This document shows positions 24,583 to 32,783 of a stretch of 64,000 bases of DNA, piece after piece. Location: contig NZ_FLKM01000009.1 of assembly GCF_900086585.1 (NCBI RefSeq), positions 248,001 to 312,000 on the forward strand, in the 5' to 3' direction. The number at the start of each line of letters is the position of its first letter. Positions within the stretch are counted from its first letter, which is position 1. Below the pieces are notes generated by a model. It was not told where the DNA came from. It searched no databases and was given only the letters and a program-made list of their open reading frames with translations. A program made the translations under genes and the position numbers. The DNA comes from Emergencia timonensis. GTDB taxonomy: Bacteria; Bacillota; Clostridia; Peptostreptococcales; Anaerovoracaceae.

Positions 24583-24664
24583 AATTCGCTGCTTTATGCT
24601 GGTTTGCAGCATAGTTTTAATACAATAAAGGGGTTTTATCGTGATAATATAAAAGCAGCGAATT
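24583..24664. repeat. Nested inverted repeats
   Basis: Outer arms AATTCGCTGCTTTAT (24583-24597) and ATAAAAGCAGCGAATT (24649-24664) enclose a second hairpin, ATGCTG-GTTTG-CAGCAT. It could be a terminator for the lipoprotein gene or a small mobile-element remnant. Confidence 0.45.
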
Positions 24665-24812
24665 ATGCTTATGGCTCGCATTTACCATGAAATAAAAAGA
24701 AAGGGTAGCTTTGCCAGGGTGGTGCTCTTCAATAGAAAATAGCAATTTATATTAAGACTGCCTTGAAAAAGCGTGTTATAATGATACAACATTGTGAACG
24801 GAGAGTGTGACG

Positions 24813-25226
24813 ATGGAAAACAAAAAAACGATTGAAAAAGTAATTGAATATATAGAAGACAATTTAGACAACCAATTAAACTTGGATGATATTGCTAAAG
24901 AGGCCGCGTATTCTAAATTTCACCTGAACAGAGTGTTCTTAGAGTGTGTTGGCTGCACTATTTATCAATATATTCAAAGGCGCAGACTCACTGTAGCAGC
25001 CGAAAAACTTGTTTATACAAAAAAGCCCATCATAGAAATTGCATATGAGGCAAATTATAGCTCACAGGAATCATTTACTTATGCATTTCGTCAATTATAT
25101 GGGTGTCCCCCGCAAGAATATAGAAATCAGAAAGTCTATATTCCCAAACTCAATAAAGCTGAGCTGAACTGTAAACTGGTTATGCGTTATCATCCTACTA
25201 TGAAATGTGAGGTCATTGCTGCATGA
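24813..25226 (+). CDS. AraC-type HTH protein lacking a sensor domain
   Basis: 137 residues, essentially only the two AraC helix-turn-helix units ([42 protein letters not shown] ending in CPPQEYR). Stand-alone AraC DNA-binding domains of this kind resemble SoxS/MarA or Rob fragments; the tail is short and lacks a GyrI-like effector domain. ATG 24813 follows GGAGAG. Its stop overlaps the ClpP start (ATGA), so it likely regulates its own operon with clpP. Confidence 0.85.
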   Translation: MENKKTIEKVIEYIEDNLDNQLNLDDIAKEAAYSKFHLNRVFLECVGCTIYQYIQRRRLTVAAEKLVYTKKPIIEIAYEANYSSQESFTYAFRQLYGCPPQEYRNQKVYIPKLNKAELNCKLVMRYHPTMKCEVIAA

Positions 25227-25813
25227 GTACAGTACCGTATACTATCGAAGAAACGAGCAGGGGAGAAAGAAGTTACGACATCTATTCCAGACTGCTATCT
25301 GATAGAATTATCTTTTTGGGGGAGGATGTGAACGATGCAACTGCCAGTTTGCTAACTGCGCAATTGTTGTTTTTGGAGGAACAAGATCCTGATAAGGATA
25401 TAAAACTTTACATTAACAGTCCGGGCGGCTCTGTGACGGCGGGTTTTGCGATATTCGATACAATGAATTATATTAAATGTGACGTATCTACAATCTGTAT
25501 TGGACTTGCAGCAAGCTTCGGGGCTTTTTTGTTGGCGGCTGGTACGAAGGGTAAACGATTTGCGCTGCCAAATGCTGAAATTATGATCCATCAGCCCGCC
25601 GTTTCCGGAAGCATCAAAGGTTCTGCCAGCGACATTAAGATCATGTCGGACCATATGCAAAAGAATAAGCAGCGATTAAATCAATTCCTTTCAAAAAACA
25701 CTGGAAGGACAATCGAAGAAATAGAGCGTGATACAGAGCGGGATCATTTTATGACAGCAGAGGAAGCAAAAGCATATGGCTTAATTGATACGGTTATTTC
25801 TAAACGTCGGTAA
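25223..25813 (+). CDS. clpP: ClpP-family protease subunit (accessory copy)
   Basis: 196 residues, full length for ClpP. The catalytic triad is Ser98 (GLAASFGAF, usually GLAASMGAF), His123 (MIHQP) and Asp174 (ERDHFM). It forms a tetradecameric peptidase driven by Clp ATPases. It lacks the usual neighbours tig or clpX and is instead translationally coupled to a small AraC-type regulator. It is therefore probably a second, conditionally expressed ClpP; the housekeeping copy should lie elsewhere (inference). Confidence 0.92.
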   Translation: MSTVPYTIEETSRGERSYDIYSRLLSDRIIFLGEDVNDATASLLTAQLLFLEEQDPDKDIKLYINSPGGSVTAGFAIFDTMNYIKCDVSTICIGLAASFGAFLLAAGTKGKRFALPNAEIMIHQPAVSGSIKGSASDIKIMSDHMQKNKQRLNQFLSKNTGRTIEEIERDTERDHFMTAEEAKAYGLIDTVISKRR

Positions 25814-25926
25814 GGGAATACGGCAAACAGAAAAGGATATCAGGCTTTATATCAGAATCCTTTACGCGTCTATTGACAAAAACTTTAATTGACAAAAGTA
25901 TAGGGGAAGGCTATAATCAGAGTAAC

Positions 25927-25942
25927 ATACATGCGTATGTAC
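25927..25942 (+). promoter_or_regulatory. TetR operator (copy A)
   Basis: ATACATGCGTATGTAC just before the ribosome site of the TetR gene. It matches 14 of 16 positions of the perfect palindrome at 28085 upstream of the ABC exporter. Confidence 0.7.
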
Positions 25943-25956
25943 AGGAGGTGATTGAT

Positions 25957-26607
25957 ATGCCAAGACACGATCCCGATCAAAAAACAAAGCAGAATATATT
26001 GGAAGCGGCGATGCGCCTTTTTGCTGAAAAAGGACTGGAAAATGTGAACGTCGAAGATGTTGTAAAGGAAGTTGGTGTAACACGGGGCGCATTTTACCAT
26101 TATTTCAAATCCCGAGAAGAATTGATCGGTAGTGTTATGTATAAATCTTTTGAAGAAGATAACCCGTACCTGCTCGCTGATAAACAAGAGGGACTGAATG
26201 CCCTCGAAAAACTGCGATTTGCAGCGAAGCTCAGTTTACGTGATCATATGAATATCAGCGACAGCATGAGGGCACAGATGGAGAAGTTAGCAAACAACCC
26301 TGTTGTTTTCAAAAACGAGATGATTTTCCAAATAAATGTCATGGCGCCATATATGGAGAAACTATTGAAGGAGGGAAACAAAGACGGCTCCATGAATGTG
26401 GTTTTTCCCAAGCAGGCATCACAGACGATTGCGTGGCTCACTGCCTCGTGGCTTACCCCTTACGCATTTGAAGTGTCTTATGAGGAATATGTCGACAAAG
26501 TTTTGTTCTTTGAACAACTCTCTGCATCACTTGGTGTTCCCGTAATGGATGAGGAAATGAAAGAGATTTATTTCACAATCGGTAGGCATGAGTTTTATAA
26601 AAAATAG
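25957..26607 (+). CDS. TetR-family repressor
   Basis: 216 residues. N-terminal HTH at about 28-50 (NVEDVVKEVGVTRGAFYHYF) typical of TetR; the larger C-terminal helical part is the ligand and dimer domain. ATG 25957 is set by AGGAGGTG; the frame extends upstream to 25873 without a ribosome site. A palindrome immediately upstream is repeated before the ABC exporter 2.1 kb away, so it likely represses itself and the exporter. Typical of multidrug-sensing systems. Confidence 0.9.
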   Translation: MPRHDPDQKTKQNILEAAMRLFAEKGLENVNVEDVVKEVGVTRGAFYHYFKSREELIGSVMYKSFEEDNPYLLADKQEGLNALEKLRFAAKLSLRDHMNISDSMRAQMEKLANNPVVFKNEMIFQINVMAPYMEKLLKEGNKDGSMNVVFPKQASQTIAWLTASWLTPYAFEVSYEEYVDKVLFFEQLSASLGVPVMDEEMKEIYFTIGRHEFYKK

Positions 26608-26880
26608 AAAATATTTGGTAACGATAAAATCCTTTTTCCAGCCGGAAAGGCCCATGAAATCAGCATTTTTGCTGTGTGCAATACAACATGGCAGGGCTAC
26701 AATGGTGCCCGAATGGTGCCCAAGTGAACAAACTGGGTTATGAACAGTAGTAAGAAGAAATGAGCCGTTTGACATTTCCACGTGCAAATATTAGAATGAA
26801 AGACGCTAGTTATATGTTTGTATGTCTTAGGCGGATAAGGCGAAATACAGATTGTTTATATTAGGTTTGGGAGGGTAGCT

Positions 26881-27843
26881 ATGAATTATTTAGATTTCAT
26901 TCTTGAAAATGGTGAAGCTTGGTTGCAATATGCTGTGAAACTGAATGTTTTAGGCGAAAGTAAAGATAGTTTGAAAGAGCTAAGAGAGCAAGCATTGTCC
27001 GACCCGAAAATCAAGACATATCTTTCCGACGTTTCAGATTTTCATAATTGCCTTGTGACCAATCATAAAAATCCCGATTTACCTATGCACAAATTATTGT
27101 TTTTACTTGAGCTTGGCTTTGATATTGACATTCCGGAGATACAATCCGGCGTGGATAAAATTTTAGAACACGTTGATGAATATGGTGTTTATCAATCGTC
27201 GACAAATATTCCAAAACACTACGGCGGTCTTGGCGAGGACACCTTTGGTTGGTGCCTATGTGATGCCCCATTGTTGCTACTTTTATTGCTTAAGGCAAAC
27301 GTTGACTATGATAAACATATCAAGCGTGGTGTAGAGTACCTTTTAAGTTTTTATAAAGAGGGCGGATTTCCTTGCACCGTTTCTAAGGAGCATGGAAAGT
27401 TCAGAGGTCCGGGGCGCAAGGACGATTGTTGCCCTTATGCAACACTGATAATGCTAAAGCTACTTTCCCATATAGAAAAGTACAAAGAAAGTGAGATTGC
27501 ACAAAAAATTGCACAGAACTTGCTTTCTCTGTGGGAGGACAGCTTGGACAAGCACCCATACATGTTCTATATGGGAACTGACTTTAGAAAACTGAAAGCT
27601 CCTGCAATGTGGTACGATATTGTGGGTGTTGTTGATGTTTTAAGCCATTTGGATTGTATTAAAGATGACGAGCGTTTTACTCAAATGGTTATGATTATAA
27701 AATCCAAACAAGATGAGAATGGTTTGTTTACATCCGAAGCTACATATCAAAAGTTTAAGGGCTGGGATTTCGGGCAAAAGAAACAGCCATCACCGTATCT
27801 GACCTATCTCTGCAACCAAATTTTACTGCGGATAGGATTATGA
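26881..27843 (+). CDS. Prenyltransferase-like alpha/alpha-toroid protein
   Basis: 320 residues, mostly helical pairs with toroid-type motifs (EDTFGWCLCDAPLLL, KEGGFPCTVSK, DENGLFTSEATYQKFKGWDF). Conserved Cys/Asp positions (GRKDDCCPY) hint at a metal or catalytic site, but the substrate is unknown. GGGAGGG precedes ATG 26881. It lies between the TetR gene and its exporter target and resembles in layout the protein at 18292. Lower GC and Lys/Asn-rich composition than that copy suggest a separate, perhaps transferred, origin. Confidence 0.65.
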   Translation: MNYLDFILENGEAWLQYAVKLNVLGESKDSLKELREQALSDPKIKTYLSDVSDFHNCLVTNHKNPDLPMHKLLFLLELGFDIDIPEIQSGVDKILEHVDEYGVYQSSTNIPKHYGGLGEDTFGWCLCDAPLLLLLLLKANVDYDKHIKRGVEYLLSFYKEGGFPCTVSKEHGKFRGPGRKDDCCPYATLIMLKLLSHIEKYKESEIAQKIAQNLLSLWEDSLDKHPYMFYMGTDFRKLKAPAMWYDIVGVVDVLSHLDCIKDDERFTQMVMIIKSKQDENGLFTSEATYQKFKGWDFGQKKQPSPYLTYLCNQILLRIGL

Positions 27844-28047
27844 GCATTTTACGCAGTGCGCTTTATAGGTATAAGATGTATTGCCCATTTTATTGTTTTG
27901 AGTGGGATTGGGATTCCCGCCGCGTATGGAAACAGACCCGGCATGAGACGGGGTTCAGCCGCTTGCGCCGTCTGCCTATGAAACGATTTGTCGCCTTATG
28001 ATAGCTGATTTAGCTATATAGGCAATAAAAAATAAATTATAAATCTA

Positions 28048-28065
28048 CTGCCTTTCAATAGGCAG
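28048..28065. repeat. Short hairpin upstream of exporter
   Basis: CTGCCT-TTCAAT-AGGCAG, 20 bases before the TetR operator. The rest of the 27844-28117 gap holds a GC-rich stretch without a recognisable gene. Confidence 0.4.
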
Positions 28066-28084
28066 TAAAATTTTCAGCATTAAC

Positions 28085-28100
28085 ATACATACGTATGTAT
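28085..28100 (+). promoter_or_regulatory. TetR operator (copy B)
   Basis: ATACATACGTATGTAT, a perfect 16-bp palindrome, seven bases before the AGGAGG of the ABC ATPase gene. Shared with 25927-25942 in front of tetR. Confidence 0.75.
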
Positions 28101-28117
28101 ATTAAAGGAGGATAACT

Positions 28118-28972
28118 ATGTCTGAAAAAATTATTGAAGTATCTGGTCTGCAAAAATCCTATAAGGGAAACCATGTTTTACAAGATGTCAGTTTTACCGT
28201 AGATAAAGGTAGTATTTTTTCCCTGCTCGGCTCAAATGGTGCTGGAAAAACGACAGTAATCAAAATTCTCTCCACATTACTGAAATCTGACGGTGGCAGC
28301 GCTGCTATCCATGGATTTGACGTCGCGGCAAATGGTGCTGATGTGCGTGAGTGCATCAGTCTGACCGGGCAATTTGTGGCAGTAGATGAAGTTTTGACTG
28401 GCAGAGAAAATCTAACGCTGATCGGACAACTGAAACGTTTGCCGAACCTCAAAAGCACCGTAAACCAGTGGCTGGCTTTTTCGAGATTAGAAGATGCTGC
28501 GGATAGAAGAGTGTCTACCTATTCGGGAGGTATGCGGCGCCGCCTTGATATTGCAATGAGCCTTATGGGAAATCCCGATGTGCTTTTCCTTGACGAACCG
28601 ACAACCGGCCTTGACCCACAAAACCGTATTGCCATGTGGGATTTGGTAAAGAATCTGGCAAAGACAGGGACAACTGTATTCCTCACAACACAATATTTAG
28701 AAGAAGCAGAATATCTTGCGGATACGATTGCTATTTTACATGATGGTAAAATCATTGCAGAGGGCACGCCTAAGTATCTGAAGGAAATAATGCCCGAGAG
28801 AGGCGTGCGGCTTAATTTTGACAGCGAGATAAAAGCCAATACTGCGATAAAGCTCTTGACCGAAAATGGAATTTCGGCCGACAGTATAGAACAAAACTTA
28901 CCCTCATTAGAAGACGTATTTTTAACACTCATTGATGAAAAAAAGGAGAGAAAACAACATGAAAAAATCTAA
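28118..28972 (+). CDS. ABC exporter ATPase, DrrA-like
   Basis: 284 residues. Walker A GSNGAGKTT, Q-loop in TGQF, ABC signature YSGGM, Walker B VLFLDEPTTGLD and the switch region TTQYLEEAE (Gln in place of His) fit the DrrA drug-resistance group, in which the H-loop is TTQY. The C-terminal domain ends LEDVFLTLI. It powers the permease encoded next, with which it overlaps by 14 bases. AAAGGAGG upstream; controlled by the TetR operator. Confidence 0.93.
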   Translation: MSEKIIEVSGLQKSYKGNHVLQDVSFTVDKGSIFSLLGSNGAGKTTVIKILSTLLKSDGGSAAIHGFDVAANGADVRECISLTGQFVAVDEVLTGRENLTLIGQLKRLPNLKSTVNQWLAFSRLEDAADRRVSTYSGGMRRRLDIAMSLMGNPDVLFLDEPTTGLDPQNRIAMWDLVKNLAKTGTTVFLTTQYLEEAEYLADTIAILHDGKIIAEGTPKYLKEIMPERGVRLNFDSEIKANTAIKLLTENGISADSIEQNLPSLEDVFLTLIDEKKERKQHEKI

Positions 28973-29723
28973 AAAAAATATATTTCTTGATACATGGGTC
29001 ATGTTCAAACGCTGCTTAACGATTTCTCTGCGAAATCCTGAAACACTCCTGACGGCAACGCTAATACCTTTTTGCTTAATTCTCTTATTTGGGACGGTAT
29101 TTGGCAGCATATCCGATGTAGGGGATTATGATTACATTGATTTTATCGTGCCGGGAATTATTCTGCAAAGTATCGCTCAAGCGTCTCAATACTCGGCAAT
29201 GAATGTTACGGCTGACATGACAAAGGGAATTATTGACCGTTTTCGCTGTATGTCAGTTTCAAAATCTGCTGTGCTGATTGGACATACAGGTGCAGGAGTG
29301 ATACGAGGGATCATTTCAAGTGCCATCATTGTGGCAACGGCTCCTATTCTTGGCTTCAGACCACATGCGGGGCTTGCAGATTGGCTTTTGTTTATAGCGC
29401 TCCTTGTGCTGATAAATATTACATTTACACTAATTGCTGTACTTTGCGGCACGATTTCAAAGACGGTAGAAGGAGCCACTGGATTGCTGTTCCCCCTCTT
29501 TATCCTGCCCTTTATGAGTTCCGGATTTGCTCCCGTCGACACTCTGCCGAGCGGTATCGGCTGGTTTGCCGCGATACAGCCCATGACACCGATGATTGAT
29601 AGTTTGAGGGCCTTGACATTTGATCTGCCTTTGGGGAATCGTTTATGGCTGACACTCGCCTGGTGCATGGCTTTAGGTATTGTAAGTTTTGCCGTTTCAA
29701 TGCGGACATACAACCGCAAATAA
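28959..29723 (+). CDS. ABC-2 type permease, DrrB-like
   Basis: 254 residues with six predicted membrane helices and the ABC-2 signature region (LPFMSSGFAPVDTLP, ATF-like QPMTPMIDSLR). Forms the membrane channel of a multidrug or lipid exporter with the preceding ATPase. ATG 28959 follows AAGGAG; the longer frame start at 28932 lies inside the ATPase gene. Last gene of the exporter transcript. Confidence 0.92.
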   Translation: MKKSKKNIFLDTWVMFKRCLTISLRNPETLLTATLIPFCLILLFGTVFGSISDVGDYDYIDFIVPGIILQSIAQASQYSAMNVTADMTKGIIDRFRCMSVSKSAVLIGHTGAGVIRGIISSAIIVATAPILGFRPHAGLADWLLFIALLVLINITFTLIAVLCGTISKTVEGATGLLFPLFILPFMSSGFAPVDTLPSGIGWFAAIQPMTPMIDSLRALTFDLPLGNRLWLTLAWCMALGIVSFAVSMRTYNRK

Positions 29724-29790
29724 GCATAAAGGTAAATGGAAGCTAATTTTGTGAAGACGGATTTTTTTATGTCAGAGAGAGCGATTTATG

Positions 29791-30060
29791 GTATAATGGT
29801 TCCACAATCTTACGGCTTCGCCGAGTAGTAGGAACCATTGAATCACGTGCTGCGATACTATTTTTGGTGGAATGCACGTGGTATAATGAACGCACAATCT
29901 TACAGCGTTGCTGCAAGGAAGCGTACATTGAATCATGGCCCTCTATTCTGTTTCAAGTGGAATGGCCATGGTATAATGGTTCCACAATCTTACGGCTTCG
30001 CCGAGTAGTAGGAACCATTGAATCACGTGCCGCGATTCTATTTTTAGTGGAATGCACGTG
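29791..30060 (+). repeat. Three tandem 90-bp structured units
   Basis: Units start at 29791, 29881 and 29971 with exact 90-bp period. Each has TGGTATAATG, an outer stem (GGTTCC/GGAACC in units 1 and 3; GAACGC/GCGTAC in unit 2), an inner hairpin (GGC/GCC or AGC/GCT) and a second stem (CACGTGC/GCACGTG or CATGGCC/GGCCATG). Loops ACAATCTTAC, ATTGAAT and GTGGAAT are constant. Stem changes are compensated, pointing to a selected RNA or DNA structure. Because 90 is a multiple of three, a 30-residue repeat frame (WYN..TIL) is also open, but it lacks a good start. Confidence 0.75.
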
Positions 30061-30102
30061 GTACAGTTATATCGGAAATTATTGTTTTAAATGAGGTGTT
30101 TC

Positions 30103-31473
30103 ATGAATAATCTGTTCGGAAAATCGCTGCGATCTCAAATGGAAAAGGCGGGAATCAAGGAGAGTGAATTGGCTGATGCGCTCAGTTATGATACGACCTA
30201 TATCAGCAAGTGGATTAACGGGAGCAAGCTGCCGTCGGTCAGAAATGCAGAGCGGATTCTGGGGCAGATGGCGGATTTTTTTGCTGACCATCCGGGTAAA
30301 GGCGATACTGCGGACAGAGAGCGTCGGTGGCAGAACAGTTTTAAAGAATTAAAAAAGGCCTATGACAGTGATAGCAGCTATCTGACTTTTCAATCCCACA
30401 GCAATAACCAGATGTCTTTCTTAGACAGCCCGAAGATGCTCATCGACCTGACTCGTGATGCCTTCATGCAGGCTCTGGAAAATTCCGACGGCAGTATTTC
30501 GGTCATGGCCACCTTTGATCTTTTCCGGCTATATAGCGGTGAGTTCAAACGCCTGATGCAGGAATTGCACGAAGCCGGTGTAAAGCGGGTGGAACTGAAA
30601 TTGGCTCTTTTTCCAGAAGACCTGGCGGAAGACTATCATTTTTATGCGGCAAACATTCTGAACATCATCGGCTATCTCGATTACATAGAGATGTCCATCG
30701 TCTGCCAAAAACCGGAACAGCCTCATATTCTGGTCATTGACAAGCTGCTCTGCGTGCAGGTCCTTTGGAATATGCAAGGAGAGCTGGCGGCAGTCTTTTC
30801 CATGGAAGAAAAGATTATCGAGCGGTTCTCAGAGAGGTGCAGGCAGATTCTCGAGACGTCAGAGAAACTTCTCGATCCTGCCGAACCAGAGAGCCTTAAG
30901 CGAACCAATGTGCAGTTGGACTCTTATTCGGACAAACGACAGTGGTTGTTCTTCAACGAGCCGCCTGCCATGCTGTTTCCAGAAGACATCATGGATCAAT
31001 TCATCAAAGAGGCAGAAGATGAAGCCTATGCCAGCTACCTGATTAAGCTTAAAAATATTTTTATGAAACGCACTTGTAAATCGGAAATTGATCTTGTTCT
31101 CTATTCCTCCATGATTAACAAATACCTTTCAGACGGAAATGTCAGCGTGGGCAATGTCAGTCATCAATTGAGTGAGGAGCAGACTCGCAGCCACCTGGCG
31201 TATCTCAGCGAAGTCATGAAAACAAACCCTGATTTTGCCATCTATCTGATTCGCGATACCGTCGTGCTCAGCGAAGAACTGCGGAACTGTCCTTCTATAT
31301 TTATCGACTCCTATTCGCTGTATATAGAAAATTCGCAGAAGGGATCCAACGATAATTTCCACATCTCTATGGACCCGCGAATGCGCAGTGCATTCCAGCA
31401 GTTCTTCGAAAGGATGCTGGGGCAGCCTTATTGTACCAGATTGACCGCAGAGGATCTGCTGAGATATCTGTGA
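30103..31473 (+). CDS. HTH regulator with large uncharacterised C-terminal domain
   Basis: 456 residues. The N-terminal helix-turn-helix (about 8-50) reads IKESELADALSYDTTYISKWINGSKLPS, an XRE-like arrangement. The remaining 400 residues match no family I can name; they are helical with an alpha/beta part around VELKLALFPEDLAEDYHFYAANIL. ATG 30103 follows GAGGTG by six bases and is preferred to ATG 30091. It directly follows the tandem 90-bp units, which occupy its 5' region and may control it. Confidence 0.75.
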   Translation: MNNLFGKSLRSQMEKAGIKESELADALSYDTTYISKWINGSKLPSVRNAERILGQMADFFADHPGKGDTADRERRWQNSFKELKKAYDSDSSYLTFQSHSNNQMSFLDSPKMLIDLTRDAFMQALENSDGSISVMATFDLFRLYSGEFKRLMQELHEAGVKRVELKLALFPEDLAEDYHFYAANILNIIGYLDYIEMSIVCQKPEQPHILVIDKLLCVQVLWNMQGELAAVFSMEEKIIERFSERCRQILETSEKLLDPAEPESLKRTNVQLDSYSDKRQWLFFNEPPAMLFPEDIMDQFIKEAEDEAYASYLIKLKNIFMKRTCKSEIDLVLYSSMINKYLSDGNVSVGNVSHQLSEEQTRSHLAYLSEVMKTNPDFAIYLIRDTVVLSEELRNCPSIFIDSYSLYIENSQKGSNDNFHISMDPRMRSAFQQFFERMLGQPYCTRLTAEDLLRYL

Positions 31474-31510
31474 TTTTGTGCGAAGATCACCATAGAGCAC
31501 CTGCTTTCTA

Positions 31511-31549
31511 CAGACTTGAATTTCTTGAATTCAAGTCTGTTTTTATTTT
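31511..31549 (+). terminator. Terminator of the HTH regulator
   Basis: CAGACTTGAATT / AATTCAAGTCTG perfect stem, five-base loop, then TTTTTATTTT. Confidence 0.92.
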
Positions 31550-31646
31550 AACAAATGCATTCAAAGGGGTTCAATTGAAAAGAAAGGGTCCGGCATATAT
31601 ACTTTAATTAGAAAATTAAGAAATTTAAGAAAGAGGAGGATATGAC

Positions 31647-32771
31647 ATGGAAGACAAGAAAGTAAGTATTAGCCAAGTGATTGCTATCGGCGGAGCCTTT
31701 ATGGGTTTTGTCATCGGCTCCAGCTTTGCATCAGGCCAGGAATGCATGCAGTATTTCACGGGTTTTGGTCTGCTGAAGAGCGTGGGCGCAGGAATTATCG
31801 CACTTATTCTTTATGCATGGTTTGTCAGCGTCATTGTTGAAGATGGAAGATATCTCAAATTAAACAACTCAGGGAAGATGTTCAACTTCTACCTGGGAAA
31901 GTATCTCGGATTTGTATTGGAGTGGTTTACACCGATTATGCTGTTCTTCGTCTATTCGATGATGATTTCGGGAGCAGGTTCCACCTTTGAAGAGTATTAC
32001 GGCGTAGACGGCAACATCGGCCGCGCCATCATGATTATCGCTTCATTGGGCACCGTTCTGCTGGGGCTCGACAAGCTGGTCAAAATCGTCGGCTATATTG
32101 CACCGGTTCTGCTGGTCGTAACCATGGTCATCGGCGTACTGTCTATCGTTAACAATCCAGAGGGTATCGCACAGGCGGACCAAAATCTGACGGAAGTAAC
32201 AGTGAACACCAACTTCAACTTCTGGGCATTGTCAGGACTCATGTACGCAGCTTACACCGTTACGGGCGTTGTACCGTATTTGGCTGACATCGGAAAATCC
32301 ACCGCGACGAACAAGAAGAACTCCCTTCTGGGCGGACTCTTTGGCGGCGGCGCATTCCTAATTGCAGTCATGATTCTGAACTTCGGACTTTTGGCTAACA
32401 TCAAAGACGTCTACAACCTGGAGATTCCATCTCTGTTCGTAGCAGCCACTATCAGTCCGGTATTCGGCAACATTTTCTCCATTTTGCTGCTTTTGGGAAT
32501 CTACACGACGGCAGTTCCAATGCTGTACACTGTCTGCAACAAGATTTCATCTAATTCCAAAAGCATGGCGTACAGAATTACGGCTGTTGTCACAGCAATC
32601 GTCAGCATTTTCGGCGGACAGCTGTCCTTCTCCACGATGATTAGCATCATCTATCCGATTTCAGGATATGCGGGCATTGTCATCTTCGCCGGAATGATCT
32701 ATACAAAGTACATCAAAAAGAGAAAATATGAGGACTTTGACGAAAACGACGTTCTCATCAAAAACATTTAA
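31647..32771 (+). CDS. YkvI-family membrane transporter
   Basis: 374 residues with about ten membrane helices. The opening ISQVIAIGGAFMGFVIGSSFASGQECMQYFTGFG, seen at residues 8-42, is typical of the YkvI group within the LeuT-fold (APC) superfamily. Likely a cation- or proton-coupled amino-acid-type importer or exporter; substrate unknown. AGAGGAGG upstream. First of three tightly spaced genes with an SDR and an aminotransferase, which suggests it moves an amino acid or derivative handled by them. Confidence 0.82.
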   Translation: MEDKKVSISQVIAIGGAFMGFVIGSSFASGQECMQYFTGFGLLKSVGAGIIALILYAWFVSVIVEDGRYLKLNNSGKMFNFYLGKYLGFVLEWFTPIMLFFVYSMMISGAGSTFEEYYGVDGNIGRAIMIIASLGTVLLGLDKLVKIVGYIAPVLLVVTMVIGVLSIVNNPEGIAQADQNLTEVTVNTNFNFWALSGLMYAAYTVTGVVPYLADIGKSTATNKKNSLLGGLFGGGAFLIAVMILNFGLLANIKDVYNLEIPSLFVAATISPVFGNIFSILLLLGIYTTAVPMLYTVCNKISSNSKSMAYRITAVVTAIVSIFGGQLSFSTMISIIYPISGYAGIVIFAGMIYTKYIKKRKYEDFDENDVLIKNI

Positions 32772-32783
32772 CAGGAGGGTATT

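Noticed and set aside
26608..26880. Possible integrase tail or attachment site near repeated GGTGCCC
   Set aside because: Two GGTGCCC copies are too short, and no integrase frame is intact.
27844..28117. GC-rich stretch reminiscent of mobile-element flanks
   Set aside because: A vague memory of similar sequence near conjugative elements could not be supported by any gene, repeat or attachment site here.
29864..30094. 76-residue ORF made of 30-residue repeats
   Set aside because: It starts at a TTG with no ribosome site, and the 90-bp units are better explained by paired stems. Mentioned as a rival reading in the repeat entry.
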